A stretch of DNA of 64,000 nt from Chimonanthus salicifolius (GCA_013350335.1 CM023541.1:61941413-62005412); one strand, 5' to 3'; counted from the stretch's first letter, positions 9,447-21,696 are shown. Program-made: numbers and translations. The notes: generated from the sequence alone by a model not told the origin.

Positions 9447-12364
9447 TGTAACACCCGAATTTTAAAGTTATCAATATATATGAAATTTGCCCATTTAATT
9501 TGTGAATTATTGGATATGGACCTTAGATGGGTAAGTTGTTGGGTCAATTACCCAATTAAGACCCAACGGATGGTGGTTATGTTTCAATTGAATTAAATGG
9601 GTGAGATGTATTTAATTGGGTCAAAATGCCCAATTGGGACCCAATGGATCGTAGTTGACTTGGTTGACCACCAAGTGAGTTCAAGCTTAATTCTATTGGG
9701 CTGAATTAAGTTGGAAATAGAATTATGTAATAGAGTTGATTTTAAGTGAGTTGAATTAAAAAGGTCAGTTGAGTTATGTAATAGAGTTGGACACCACCTT
9801 TGGCCGACCTTATTGATCAAGAAAGACTTTAGTTTTCAATTCACTCTCTCTCCCTCTCTTTCTTGGCCGAACCACACCTCAAGATAAGGACACTTAGAAT
9901 AATTTTCATCTCTCTCTCTCCCTCTCACACAAGGCCGACCTTTCCCAAAGACAAAGGAGGAAGGACTTAAAGCTTCATCTCAAGATCCTCTCCCTCTCAC
10001 AAGAACCTAAGGCCGACCCTCTCACAAGGATCAAGTAGGATGGAAGAAGAGGCTAAGGACGAAAAAGATCCAAGGAACAAGTCGGAGCGAAGGAAAACCG
10101 ACGGAATCGCGGAATCGGTAAGTACTCGATGAGTTTGTTATTAAGTAAGTTGGTCAAGGAACATGGTCCGGCCATTGCATGGCCAAACCCTAAATAGTAT
10201 ACACATGAATCATCAAGGACCAAAAAGGGGTTGGATGAGGTTCAGCCATGATGTATGGCCGAACCCCATCAAAGGATTATAATCTTGGATGAATGATTTT
10301 AAGAGAAAAAGATAATGAACCATAGGGTTCGACCATGGTGAATGGCCGAACCCCATGGAGGATTATTAATAATTTTAAAAGGTTTTATAGGAAAGGGCAT
10401 TAGTGATTTAAAAGGTTTTAAAAGAGAAGAATAATGGAGGAATGTTGTTGATTTGTAAATGGTGAAAGAACCATGGATCATAGGGTTCGGCCATAATGTA
10501 TAGCCGAACCCCATGGAAGGTTATTAATGTTTTTAAAAGGTTTAAAATGGAAGTCATATTGATGGACTTTGGGATTGTAAATGATGACCTATGAGTATGA
10601 TTAAACTTCCCCATGGGGGGACTTGATTTATGGACTTAATATGATAAAGGATTTAAAGGATGAAGATGAACATCATTGGTTCGGCCATAGTGTATGGCCG
10701 AACCCCATGAACCAATTTTTAATGGGTCATTCATTTGTGGATCATGTTTGGATTAAGGAATTAGTTATGGATCATTTTTGGACTTGAAGTCATATGCAAA
10801 TAAGTTAGGTAATTACCCATGGATAGAACAATGGCAAAGATGTAAATATAGGTGAAAATGATGGACCATGGGTTCGGCCATGGTGTATGGCCGAACCCCA
10901 TGGAGGAAGTTTTGTGGACTTAGGTTTTGTTGATACCAAATGACTAACTTATATGTAAGTAGATTAATGATTCAAAGATGGCGTGATCTTGGACTTATTT
11001 AAAAGATCAAAGATTAAAAGAGGGACCAAAGTCAAGTGAGTGAGGTTCGGCCATGGTGTATGGCCGAAACCCCACTAGGGTTTATTTTGTGGAGTTAGAA
11101 TTTTAAATGATAAAACTTATGTATGTTGCGATTAGTGAATCAAAGGATGAATGATCTTGGACTTAACTAAAAGATCAAAGGACTTGAAAGAAGGACCCAA
11201 AAACCAAAGAGTGAGGTTCGGCCATGGTGTATGGCCGAACCCCAGTAAGGTTGGTTTATGGATTTAAGTATAGATTGGAAATCAAATGGGATATTGGTTT
11301 GACTTGTTGATATGTAACAAGGTGACGGGACCTCACAAGCGGTGCAAGATCGTGAGCAGTTGCCGAATTAAAACGCAAGGTCACTTTAGTGGTCATTAGT
11401 AGGATTCTATCTCTTTGAAACCATAGGTTATGTATGATGGTTTTAAATTCTTATTTTGATGACTTATGTTGTAAAAATGATATGTTTCAAATATGAGGTT
11501 TTAATGCTATAATTATATTATTACATAGCATGTGTTCACTACATCTCATGCATGGCATGGAGGGATATTTGTAACCGGAGGCCACGCTCCGTCGAGGGGT
11601 CCATAAGGCATTCGTGGGAAGACCTTGATGTGCATTATCCATCAAGAAGTAACCGGAGAACACACTCCGTTGGGGCGTCCGTAATGCAACTGTGGGGATA
11701 CCTTGATGAGGAGAATTCCATCAAGAGGTTACAAGTGTTTGTGATAGGAGGGACTCATTGCATGAGACACCATGGCATGGCATTGTTTTACATGGTTTTG
11801 TTATTATGTTATATATATGTTTTTGTACTAACCATGTGTTAACCCTATTTGGAATACTTACTGGGCGCGTTGTCTTGACGCCCTACTTCTACCCTAGTGG
11901 ATGACACAGGAAATGAAGGGAACGATGAACGTGATCGGAGCCAAGCATAGGAGCTTGGATGTGTTTAATTTATATTTTGATTAAGTTACTCATAGACTAT
12001 CTAATTTGAGTAGCTAGCATTTGGGCATGTAATAACTTAGATATTTTGTTATGGTTTGAATGGTTTATTTTGGATATTCAAATTAAGATAATCATTGTTA
12101 AATGACGGACTACTTTGCTATCTAAAAGTGGAATAGAATTAGGTTCTATTATAATTCTGCAGTTAAGTTTATTCCGCATGTTAACTTATCACGTGTGAAC
12201 TGTATTCATGGACTTAGTCCATGCGCACGTATGGTTGGCCAGTTAAGGGTCGGGCTTTAGAAGCTCAGAATTAGCTTGCGTCGTGACGTTCCGCTCTCGT
12301 TCGCTCTTTCACAAAAAAAAATAGACTCTGATTTTCGGCGAGTGAAAAAGGATGGGGCGTTACA
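9447..12364 (+). repeat. 5' LTR of the Gypsy element, 2918 bp
   Basis: It starts TGTAACACCC and ends GGGGCGTTACA just before the primer site. It aligns with the 3' LTR over its whole length apart from a block of about 0.4 kb (3' LTR 17760-18160) that is missing here near 9785, and a TA run that is short here. The outer LTR has a similar block at this place, so deletion from the 5' LTR is more likely than insertion in the 3' LTR. Confidence 0.95.
10161..11245 (+). repeat. Hairpin field of the Gypsy 5' LTR, eight units
   Basis: Units lie near 10166, 10239, 10325, 10484, 10679, 10866, 11044 and 11214. The best, 10866-10903, has left arm CCATGGGTTCGGCCAT, loop GGTGT and right arm ATGGCCGAACCCCATGG, a 16-bp stem with one bulged C. 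The sequence between units is unrelated to the unit, apart from shared short phrases. Confidence 0.93.
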
Positions 12365-12366
12365 GT

Positions 12367-12377
12367 TGGTATCAGAG
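12367..12377 (+). other. Primer-binding site of the Gypsy element
   Basis: TGGTATCAGAG lies two bases after the LTR end and matches the initiator tRNA-Met primer site used by many plant gypsy elements. Confidence 0.92.
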
Positions 12378-12770
12378 AGAAATAGGAAGGTTGAATCTTT
12401 CGAAGTAAGATTAAGACGGTTTCATGTCTCACTGACAGATAAGAATCCCAATTGACCGACTCTTTGTAGTCCGTTGTACAGGGGCTGGATTAATTTACTT
12501 TGTTAGACTCAGACTGAAACATTCAATCTGAGAACAACAAGGAATGATAGCAAAGGAAGTACAGCCAAAATAACTGGATTTATCAAATATAGCAAATTAG
12601 GAGATACTTCCCCGATATACCAAATTGAGAAACAAACAAAAGATACTTAGAAAGTTTCCCCAAAAACAAAGAAATACAAAGAGTGCTTATTTGGTAATTT
12701 CCCCAAAAGCGTGAAAACACAAACTTTACAATGAAACTAAGTCAAGATGTTTTCCAATGACTTAGGAAAA
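12378..12770 (+). other. Leader between primer site and gag
   Basis: A-rich, non-coding sequence of about 390 bases. No conserved feature is seen in it. Confidence 0.6.
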
Positions 12771-13874
12771 ATGCCTCCGAAAAGAAAGACCCGACAAAAC
12801 CAAAAAGGGAAGGAAAAGGAGGTACAAAAATCTCAACATGAAGAAGAGGATCGACAATCTCAACATGGAGAGGAAGAACAACCATCTCAACACGATGAAC
12901 AACCATCCCACCAAGAGGAGGAGGAACAAAACAACGTGAATATACTGGTGGTGCCTCCTGAACTACAAAGCTTGGTCCAAGCAGTGGTTACTTCCGTTCT
13001 TCAACAGCATTTGAACGGAAATGCGACCACAAGCGACGCCAATGACAGGAGCATGGTCAGGGATTTCCAGCAACAGCGCCTCCCTTACTTCCAAGGGAAA
13101 GAAGGGGTTGTCGGAGCAGAAAACTGGTTAAAGAAGATTACTCAGATCCTGACCTTGTTAAAGATCTTGAGTCATGATGACAAGATACTGCTCGCTATAT
13201 CACAACTGATTGATGATGTCGGTAAATGGTAGGAGGTGGTAGAGAAACAGCGAGCACTACTTCCGAAAGGAGAAAGGACTGCAATGACTTGGGAGCAGTT
13301 CTCAGCTACATTTTTGGACCATTACTTCCTCGAGGAGGAGAAGGAGCGCCATAATCAAGCGTTTCTATCTTTGGTAGAAGGTACCATGACAGTGGCAGAG
13401 TATCACCAGGAGTTCCTCAGTCTGTCCTATTATGCACTTTATATGGTGGATACGGAGTACCGAAGGGCTTGTAAGTTTAAGCGGGGCCTACGGCCAAGCA
13501 TTAGGGCCGAGGTAACCATGTTCAAGGCAGCTACACTGGCAGAAGTGGTCAGCAGGGCCACCATAGAGGAGCAAGAGATGGTTGAGATTGTGCGGTTTGA
13601 TAACCTCCGAGGTCAGAGTGGGAGAGGTACATTTCAGCCCAACAAGAAGTTCCGACCGAACTTTAGCAGATCCTCACCTTCTACTGGGTCAACAGGGGGC
13701 TTTCATCCGAACCAGCCCTCTCCATCTGCATCAGTCTCTCAGGTTCCCAGAGGCGTGAACAACTGTTTTCATTGTGATCAGCCGGGCCATTTTAAGATAG
13801 AATGCCCACAGCTTAGCAGGCCCTCTTATTCCAGAGGTTCATTTTGCCCACCAGCTAGACCAACTAATTCATGA
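12771..13874 (+). pseudogene. Gypsy gag region with premature stop
   Basis: The start chosen is MPPKRKTRQ at 12771; an in-frame ATG at 12747 is less typical of the family. An acidic, Gln-rich N-terminus precedes the retrotransposon gag domain (FQQQRLPYFQGKEG, AENWLKKI). A TAG at 13230, where TGG is expected, interrupts the domain. The same frame then continues with TWEQFSATFLDHYF, KFKRGLRPSIR and a CCHC knuckle, CFHCDQPGHFKIEC, near 13763-13804. Gag would form the particle and bind the RNA. A TGA at 13872 and a TAA at 13887 follow before the protease. Confidence 0.92.
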
Positions 13875-13895
13875 GGAGGCAGGACATAAAACCAG

Positions 13896-14573
13896 GTGAG
13901 ACGGGCGCCTAACCCTACAGGATCTGGACGGTTGTTTACTATAGCTCCTCCACCAGCAGTGGATCACTCTGTGATTCAAGGTATGGCTGTAGTCAGTAGT
14001 TCCTACGCCTTTGCATTATTTGATTCTGGAGCATCCCACTCCTTCATATCTGCTGCATTCATAACTGCTACTGGCACATTAGTTCAAAAACTGTCCACAT
14101 CACTCACTATTGTTTTCCCTATTGGAGACATGTCATTGGGGCTTATATGCACAGCAGTGAACACTGAACTCGCTGGATACAGATTTGAGTTCAACTATCT
14201 GGTACTCGATATGACTGAGTAAGATATTATCTTTGGCATGGACTGGTTGACTAGCGTTCAGGCCAACATTGATTGCCATCTTCGTAGGGTAAAATTTTAG
14301 TCACCCGAGGGGAAGCAATATGTGGTACATGCTGACAAACACAACATCCCTATAAGAAGACTGCATGAAGGGTTGAATCACCTGGTATTGAACAGTATCA
14401 GAATAAACAAGGCACCGGTGGCTGAACTTCCGGCGATAATGAAAGACTATGCGGATGTATTCCCAAAAGAACTCCCTAGCTTGCCACCCATGAGGGAGAT
14501 TAATTTTGAGATCAAACTGTACCCTGGCACTGCTCCAGTGTCATTACCACATTACCGGATGGCACCAGCTTAG
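13896..14573 (+). pseudogene. Gypsy aspartic protease region, broken
   Basis: The same frame as gag continues. The active site is ALFDSGASHSFIS, near 14017-14055. Stops lie at 14220 (within MTE-DIIFGMDWL, where Tyr is usual), 14298 and 14571. The last part (MKDYADVFPKELPSLPP, then LPHYRMAPA) is the linker that leads into reverse transcriptase. Confidence 0.88.
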
Positions 14574-15730
14574 ATGTCCGAGTTAAAGAAGCAAATTGAT
14601 GAACTGCTCAGACTGGGATGCATCCAGAACATTACATCATCTTGGGGAGCTCCAGTGTTATTTGTGAAGAAGAAAGACGGTACACTCCGGATGTGTGTGG
14701 ATTACCGAAAATTGAACCAGCTGACTATCAGGAACAAGTATCCTCTACCCAGGATCGATGATCTATTTGATCAACTTAGAGGTTCCAGCCACTTCTCTAA
14801 GATTGATCTGATGTCCGGCTACCATCAAATTTGGGTTAAGGAGGAGGTCATAGAGAAGACAGCCTTCAGAATACGGTATGGACTATATGAGTTTGTAGTC
14901 ATGCCGTTTGGACTCACCAATGCACCGGTTGTGTTCATAGATCTAATGAACAAAATCTTCCGTCCTTATTTGGACCAATTTGTCATTGTATTCATTGATG
15001 ACATCCTGATCTATTCCAAAAGTCAGGAAGAACATGTTGAGCACCTGTGGATAGTCCTAGACACCTTGAAGAAGAACCAGCTATATGCCAAAGCAAGCAA
15101 GCAAGTGAATTTTGGCTATCCGAGGTCAACTTTTTGGGGCATGTTATATCAGCAGAAGGCATAGTCGTGGATCAGGGAAAGGTGGCAGCAGTGAGAGAAT
15201 GGAAAGCACCGAAAAATGTGACTGAAATTCGTAGCTTCCTGGGTTTGACTGGTTACTATCGGAATTTTATCATGGACTTCTCCAAGATTGCATCTCCACT
15301 TACCCGACTTACTCAGAAAGGAGTCAAGTTTGAATGGTCTGATGTATGCAATCAAAGATTCGAGGAACTAAAGGAGAGGCTTACAACTGCTCCTATTCTG
15401 ATCTTACCAGACAGGGGCAAGGGATATGAAGTATTTTGTGATGCTTCAGGAGAGGGACTTGGGTGTTCTCTCAGTCAAAGTCATTATGTGGTGGCTTATG
15501 GCTCAAGACAATTTAAAAAACATGAACGCCTCTATCCCACAAATGATCTGGAACTAGCCGTAGTCGTCTTAGCTCTCAAAAGCTGGAGACATTACCTCTA
15601 TGGCGAGAAGTTTGAAGTGTTTTCAGATCATAAGAGCTTGAAATACTTGTTTGATCAGAAAGAACTCAACTTGAGATAGCGCAGATGGATGGAATATCTA
15701 CAAGATTATGAGTTCACGCTTTGATATCAT
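14574..15730 (+). pseudogene. Gypsy reverse transcriptase and RNase H, frameshifted
   Basis: Reverse transcriptase motifs are well kept: [41 protein letters not shown] and the catalytic [10 protein letters not shown], with both Asp residues. A frameshift lies near 15090-15110, next to three copies of CAAG, a likely slippage site. RNase H then runs in the second frame ([47 protein letters not shown]). A TAG at 15677 replaces an expected CAG, and a TGA lies near 15722, just before YHPGKAN. Confidence 0.92.
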
Positions 15731-17317
15731 CCTGGCAAGGCGAACAAAGTGGCGGATGCCCTCAGCCGCATATCACATGCATCAGTGCCCACTTTGATCA
15801 AGACGGAATGAGAGATGCTGAATACCATTTGAGAGTTCAATCTATATATCAGTAACCATGGGAGTATGTATAATCTGATTATACGGTCCAACATGGTCTC
15901 CAAAATTGAACAAGAGCAGCGGATAGATCCGGAAGTGGAGGAGATATGGGCCAAGATGTCTACTGGTGAAGTCATCCCAGAATGGGAGTTACGACCACGA
16001 CAGGGTCTTGTATTCTGAGGAAGGACATATGTGCCTAAGAGCTGCAGAAGAGAGTTGTTGATCGAGGCACACCAGACCAAACTCTCTATTCATCCGAGCA
16101 ACACTAAGATGTACCACGACCTAAAAAGACACTACTAGTGGCATGGACTCAAAAGAGATGTGGCAGAATTTGTTGCTCATTGCTTAACCTGTCAGCAAGT
16201 TAAGACGGAACATCAGAAGCCACCAGGGTTACTCAAACCCTTACCAGTGCCGGAGTGGAAATGGGAACACATCTCCATGGATTTTGTGACAGGGTTGCCA
16301 AGGTCCTCAAAGGGCAATGATGCGATATGGGTCGTGGTGGACCGATGGACCAAGTCTACACTCTTTCTTCCCATCAAGATGACAGATTCATCTGAGACCT
16401 TAGGTCGATGGTATATCAAGGATATCATCAGACTACATGGTATTCTCCAGACTATTGTGTCCGACAGAGATGGCCGATTCATAGGAAGCGTGTGACAGAG
16501 CATGCAGTCAGCCATGGGGACAAATCTACTGACTCGTACAACATTCCATCCACAGACTGATGGGCAGTCTGAGAGGACGATACAGACATTGGAGGATATA
16601 CTGAGAGCATGTATGCTAGATTTCAAGGGTGGATGGGAGGATCACTTGCCATTGGTGGAGTTCTCCTATAACAACAGTTACCAGGCAAGCCTACAGATGG
16701 CTCCATTCGAGGCTTTATATGGTAGACCATGTAGATCACCCGTGTGCTGGACAGAGGCCGGTGAACCTGCACTAATTGGACCCAAGTTGGTTGCAGAGAC
16801 TACAACGCAGATACAGTTGATACGGCAGCACCTATTTGCTGCACAGAGTCGTCAGAAAAGCTACGCTGACAAGAGAAGGAGGTTCATTGAATTTGAGGTG
16901 GGGGACATGGTGTTCTTGAAAGTCTCGCCACGAAAGGGACATATGAGATTTGGAAAGAAGGGGAAACTGTCGCCTAGATATGTGGGACCGTTTTCAATCC
17001 TAAAGAGGACGGGGGAGGTGGCTTATCAATTGGCACTTCCTTCACAATTGGCATCTTTGTACGATGTATTCCATATATCTATGTTGAGGAAGTACAATCC
17101 TGATCCCTCACATGTACTAAATATACAAGACATAGAAGTGCAAAACGACATAACATACATCGAAAAGCCTGTTAGAGTGGTGGAGACAGAACAAAAGGTA
17201 TTACGAAACCGAGCGATTCAGTTCGTCAAGGTGGTATGGGATCGACATGGTAATGAGGAAGCCACATGGGAACTGGATTCGAAAATGAGAACAACTCACC
17301 CAGAGCTATTTATGTAA
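15731..17317 (+). pseudogene. Gypsy integrase with C-terminal chromodomain-like tail
   Basis: The zinc region has H...H (EAHQTKLSIHPS) and CLTCQQVK. The core has the first Asp in MDFVTGLP, the second in VSDRDGRF and the Glu in TDGQSERTIQTLED. Several stops interrupt it, including TAG in HY-WHGLK and TGA at 16493, both where TGG is expected. The last open part from 16502 has the GPF-type motif (PRYVGPFSIL), the HISMLRKY motif and a tail FVKVVWDRHGNEEATWE ending THPELF. That tail matches the chromodomain of plant chromoviruses, which in related elements directs integration to heterochromatin. Confidence 0.92.
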
Positions 17318-17361
17318 ATGTTTGAAACCCTACTTCGCTCGATTTTCGGGACGAAAATTTT

Positions 17362-17371
17362 AAAAAGAGGG
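17362..17371 (+). other. Polypurine tract of the Gypsy element
   Basis: AAAAAGAGGG lies six bases before the 3' LTR start. Confidence 0.8.
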
Positions 17372-17403
17372 TTGTATTGTAACACCCCGGATTTTCAAGT
17401 TAT

Positions 17404-17405
<2 letters not shown>

Positions 17406-17451
<46 letters not shown>
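17406..17451 (+). repeat. TA microsatellite in the 3' LTR
   Basis: About 23 TA units are present where the 5' LTR has about four, so it has expanded since insertion. Confidence 0.95.
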
Positions 17452-17456
<5 letters not shown>

Positions 17457-17859
17457 TTGCCCATTTAATTTGTGAATTATTGGATATGGACCTTAGATGG
17501 GTAAGTTGTTGGGTCAATTGCCTAATTAAGACCCAATGGATGGTGGTTATGTTTCAATTGAATTAAATGGGTGAGATGTATTTAATTGGGTCAAAATTAT
17601 CAATTGGGACCCAATGCCCAATTGGGACCCAATGGGTCATAGTTGACTTGGTTGACCACCAAGTGAGTTCCAACTTAATTATATTGGGCTGAATTAAGTT
17701 GGAAATGGAATTGTGTAATAGAGTTGATTTTAAGTGAGTTGAATTAAAGATGTGAGTTGAGTTAAATGAGTTGAATTGAAATTAATGGCACCTTGAACTT
17801 AAGTGAGTGGAGTAGATGGAAAGATGCATTTCAAAAACCCAAGTCAAGGCCTACACGTT

Positions 17860-18115
17860 GGACATGGGAGTTTCATCTTATGGATGAAACCTCCAAATAT
17901 ATCATCAATGGGGAGGTGGCGGTTGTGTGTTGTTACACAATTCAAACCAAGGCTACATGTTGGGAGATGGGAGTTTCATCTCATGGATGAAACCCCCAAA
18001 TGGGTCATTAATGAGGGAGGCGAATGGTTTGGTGGTTACACAAAAGCATACCCATAGCACACCCTTGGAGACATGGGAGTTTCACCCCATGGATGAAACC
18101 CCCAAATGGAACTTT
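17860..18115 (+). repeat. Three imperfect copies of a hairpin unit, about 105 bp spacing
   Basis: The phrase GGGAGTTTCATC, a short loop and GATGAAACCCCC occur near 17866, 17969 and 18076, each forming an inverted repeat. This block is absent from the 5' LTR. The outer LTR has a comparable block at the same place with a different sequence. Confidence 0.85.
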
Positions 18116-18537
18116 AAGGACGGAGGTAAATGGGCATGGGAGTTACAAAGGGGTGTCACCAAAGGACACCACCTTTGGCCGACCTTATTGATCAAGAAAG
18201 ACTTTAGTTTTCAATTCACTCTCTCTCCCTCTCTTTCTTGGCCGAACCACACCTCAAGATAAGGACACTTAGAATAATTTTCATCTCTCTCTCTCCCTCT
18301 CACACAAGGCCGACCTTTCCCAAAGACAAAGGAGGAAGGACTTAAAGCTTCATCTCAAGATCCTCTCCCTCTCACAAGAACCTAAGGCCGACCCTCTCAC
18401 AAGGATCAAGTAGGATGGAAGAAGAGGCTAAGGACGAAAAAGATCCAAGGAACAAGTCGGAGCGAAGGAAAGCCGGAGGAATCGCGGAATCGGTAAGTAC
18501 TTGATGAGTTTGTTATTAAGTAAGTTGGTCAAGGAAC

Positions 18538-19610
18538 ATGGTCCGGCCATTGCATGGCCAAACCCTAAATGGTATATACAAGAACCATCAAGGACCAAAA
18601 AGGGGTTGGATGAGGTTCGGCCATGATGTATGGCCGAACCTCATCAAAGGATTATAATCTTGGATGAATGATTTTAAGAGAAAAAGAAAATGAACCACCA
18701 TGGCCGAACCCCATGGAGGATTATTAATAATTTTAAAAGGTTTTATAGGAAATGGCATTAGTGATTTAAAAGGTTTTAAAAGAGAAGAATAATGGAGGAA
18801 TGTTGTTGATATGTAAATGGTGAAAGAACCATGGATCATAGGGTTCGGCCATAATGTATAGCCGAACCCCATGGAAGGTTATTAATGTTTTTAAAAGGTT
18901 TAAAATGGAAGTCATATTGATGGACTTTGGGATTGTAAATGATGACCTATGAGTATGATTAAACTTCCCCATGGGGGGACTTGATTTATGGACTTAATAT
19001 GATAAAGGATTTAAAGGATGAAGATGAACATCATTGGTTCGGCCATAGTGTATGGCCGAACCCCATGAACCAATTTTTAATGGGTCATTCATTTGTGGAT
19101 CATGTTTGGATTAAGGAATCAGTTATGGATCATTTTTGGACTTGAAGTCATATGCAAATAAGTTAGGTAATTACCCATGGATAGAACAATGGCAAAGATG
19201 TAAATATAGGTGAAAATGATGGACCGTGGGTTCGGCCATGGAGTATGGCCGAACCCCATGGAGGAAGTTTTGTGGACTTAGGTTTTGTTGATACCAAATG
19301 ACTAACTTATATGTGAGTAGATTAATGATTCAAAGATGGCGTGATCTTGGACTTATTTAAAAGATCAAAGATTAAAAGAGGGACCAAAGTCAAGTGAGTG
19401 AGGTTCAGCCATGGTGTATGGCCGAAACCCCACTAGGGTTTATTTTGTGGAGTTAGAATTTTAAATGATAAAACTTATGTATGTTGCGATTAGTGAATCA
19501 AAGGATGAATGATTTTGGACTTAACTAAAAGATCAAAGGACTTGAAAGAAGGACCCAAAAACCAAAGAGTGAGGTTCGGCCATGGTGTATGGCCGAACCC
19601 CAGTAAGGTT
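18538..19610 (+). repeat. Hairpin field of the Gypsy 3' LTR
   Basis: The units match those of the 5' LTR one for one, near 18540, 18614, 18842, 19038, 19229, 19402 and 19575. The unit near 18700 has lost its left arm by a small deletion and keeps only GGCCGAACCCC. Confidence 0.92.
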
Positions 19611-21244
19611 GGTTTATGGATTTAAGCATAGATTGGAAATCAAATGGGATATTGATTTGACTTGTTGATATGTAACAAAGTGACTGGACCTCACAAGCGG
19701 TGCACGATCGTGAGCAGTTGCCGAATTAAAACGCAAGGTCACTTTAGTGGTCATTGGTAGGATTCTACTTCTTTGAAACCATGGGTTATGTATGATGGTT
19801 TTAAATTCTTATTTTGATGACTTATGTTGTAAAAATGATATGTTTCAAATATGAGGTTTTAATGCTATGATTATATTATTACATAGCATGTGTTCACTAC
19901 ATCTCATGCATGGCATGGGAGGGATGTTTGTAACCGGAGGCCACGCTCCGTCCGGGGGTCCGTAAGGCATACGTGGGAAGACCTTGATGTGCATTATCCA
20001 TCAAGAAGGAACCGGAGAACACATTCCGTCGGGCCGTCCGTAACACAACTGTAGGGATACCTTGATGAGGAGAATTCCATCAAGAGGTTACAAGTGTTTG
20101 TGATGGGTGGGACTCATTGCATGAGACACCATGGCAGTTATTATGTTATATATATGTTTTTATACTAATCATGTGTTAGCCCTATTTGGAATACCTACTG
20201 GGTGCGTTGTCTTAACGCCCTACTTCTACCCTAGTGGATGACACAGGAAATGAAGGGAACGATGAGCGTGATCGGAGCCAAGCATAGGAGCTTGGATGTG
20301 TTTAATTTATATTTTGATTAAGTTACTCATAGACTATGTAATTTGAGTAACTAGCATTTGGGCATGTAATAACTTAGATATTTTGTTATGGTTTGAATGA
20401 TTTATTTTGGATATTCAAATTAAGATAATCATTGTTAAATGACGGACTACTTTGCTATCTAAAAGTGGAATAGAATTAGGTTCTATTATAATTCCGCAGT
20501 TAAGTTTATTCCGCATGTTAACTTATCACGTGTGAACCGTATTCATAGACTTAGTCCATGCGCACGTATGGTTGTGTAACACCCCAATTTATCAATGAAG
20601 TGAAAAATTATGAAAATGCCCCTGAGTTGTTAAATTAATTATTTTGTGATGTTAAGTAAGGAAATAGTGGGGCCCATTGTTCAAATTAAAATCATATGAG
20701 CACATTATGAATGTTAAGTTTGATTGGATGGGTAATTTTCATCATTAGGGTCAAAAATGGCTAAATGGGTCAAAGGGCCCAAATGGGAGGCATCGGGTCT
20801 TACTGGATTATTTGACCGTTTTGTGAATTTAAATTAAATGGGGTTAAGCCTATTTGATTGGGAATTAAGTGGAGAAGAAATGGGTAGGCTTGATCCATAT
20901 GTGAAAACCATTTACAAATGACCAAAATTCCATATTTGGGTCATGGAGTCAAAAACGGGTCAAGGAGCTAAAGGTGGACCCAACAGGTCGGGTTGGCTAG
21001 TTTGACCACGGATGACCGTGTGGGCCCTCAATGGAACTCAAGTGTGAGATAATTCAGCTTGAGTTGGACTGATTTGGAGTGAGTCTAAGTTAAGAAAAGA
21101 GTTGACTCAAATATGGAGCATTATATGTGATGAGTTGGGTTGGAATAAAAATATCTTGAGTAGGGTGAGTCAAAATGGAAATCATGGGACTGTAAATCAG
21201 TGAGTTTAATGGGAATTTGAAGAGGTTGGCTGGTCTCAAACCAA

Positions 21245-21280
21245 CCAAAACAAGTCCCACACGCTGGGGACTTGTTTTGG
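21245..21280. repeat. Perfect 14-bp inverted repeat in the solo LTR
   Basis: The arms CCAAAACAAGTCCC and GGGACTTGTTTTGG flank an 8-base spacer. Two shorter inverted repeats follow: GGGTGCC with GGCACCC (21369-21388), and GGCTGTTT with AAACAGCC (about 21440-21461). Confidence 0.93.
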
Positions 21281-21696
21281 TGAGTTCCATGTTGAATGGT
21301 AAATGAGAACACATGGGATTGATATGAGTTACATAGAAATCTGAATGGCTGCATGGGTAGCTACCAAGGGGTGCCTTGGATGGCACCCAATACCCATTGG
21401 TTTGTGCAAGGTTTGATGAGGAGTAAATGGGTGATATGGGGCTGTTTAACAAAAACAGCCAACACCCATGCTTGGCCGAATTTACATGCCAAAAGTCTTG
21501 GATTTTCCATCTTTCCCTCCCTCTCTCAAGAACACTCTCTTGGCCGAATTGGACTTGGTGTTTCTCACCATTGAACCAAGCATACAACCAGCAAGGAATT
21601 AAGGAAGCAAGGATTAAAAGTCAAGAGCAAAAGGCAAAGGAAAGTGGTAAGTTTTTCCATTGATTTATGTTTAATAAAATGGGTAAAATAAGACAT

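Larger units (their letters stand above)
17378..20574 (+). repeat. 3' LTR of the Gypsy element, main part
   Basis: It starts TGTAACACCC, as in the 5' LTR. It is interrupted after 20574 by a solo LTR and resumes at 24179. Differences from the 5' LTR are scattered substitutions, mostly transitions, plus the TA run and the 0.4-kb block. Confidence 0.95.

Noticed and set aside
8829..11245. Regularly spaced repeats that might suggest a CRISPR-like array
   Set aside because: The units are inverted repeats in LTRs of a plant retrotransposon, with spacers of unequal length and no cas genes. The genome is eukaryotic.
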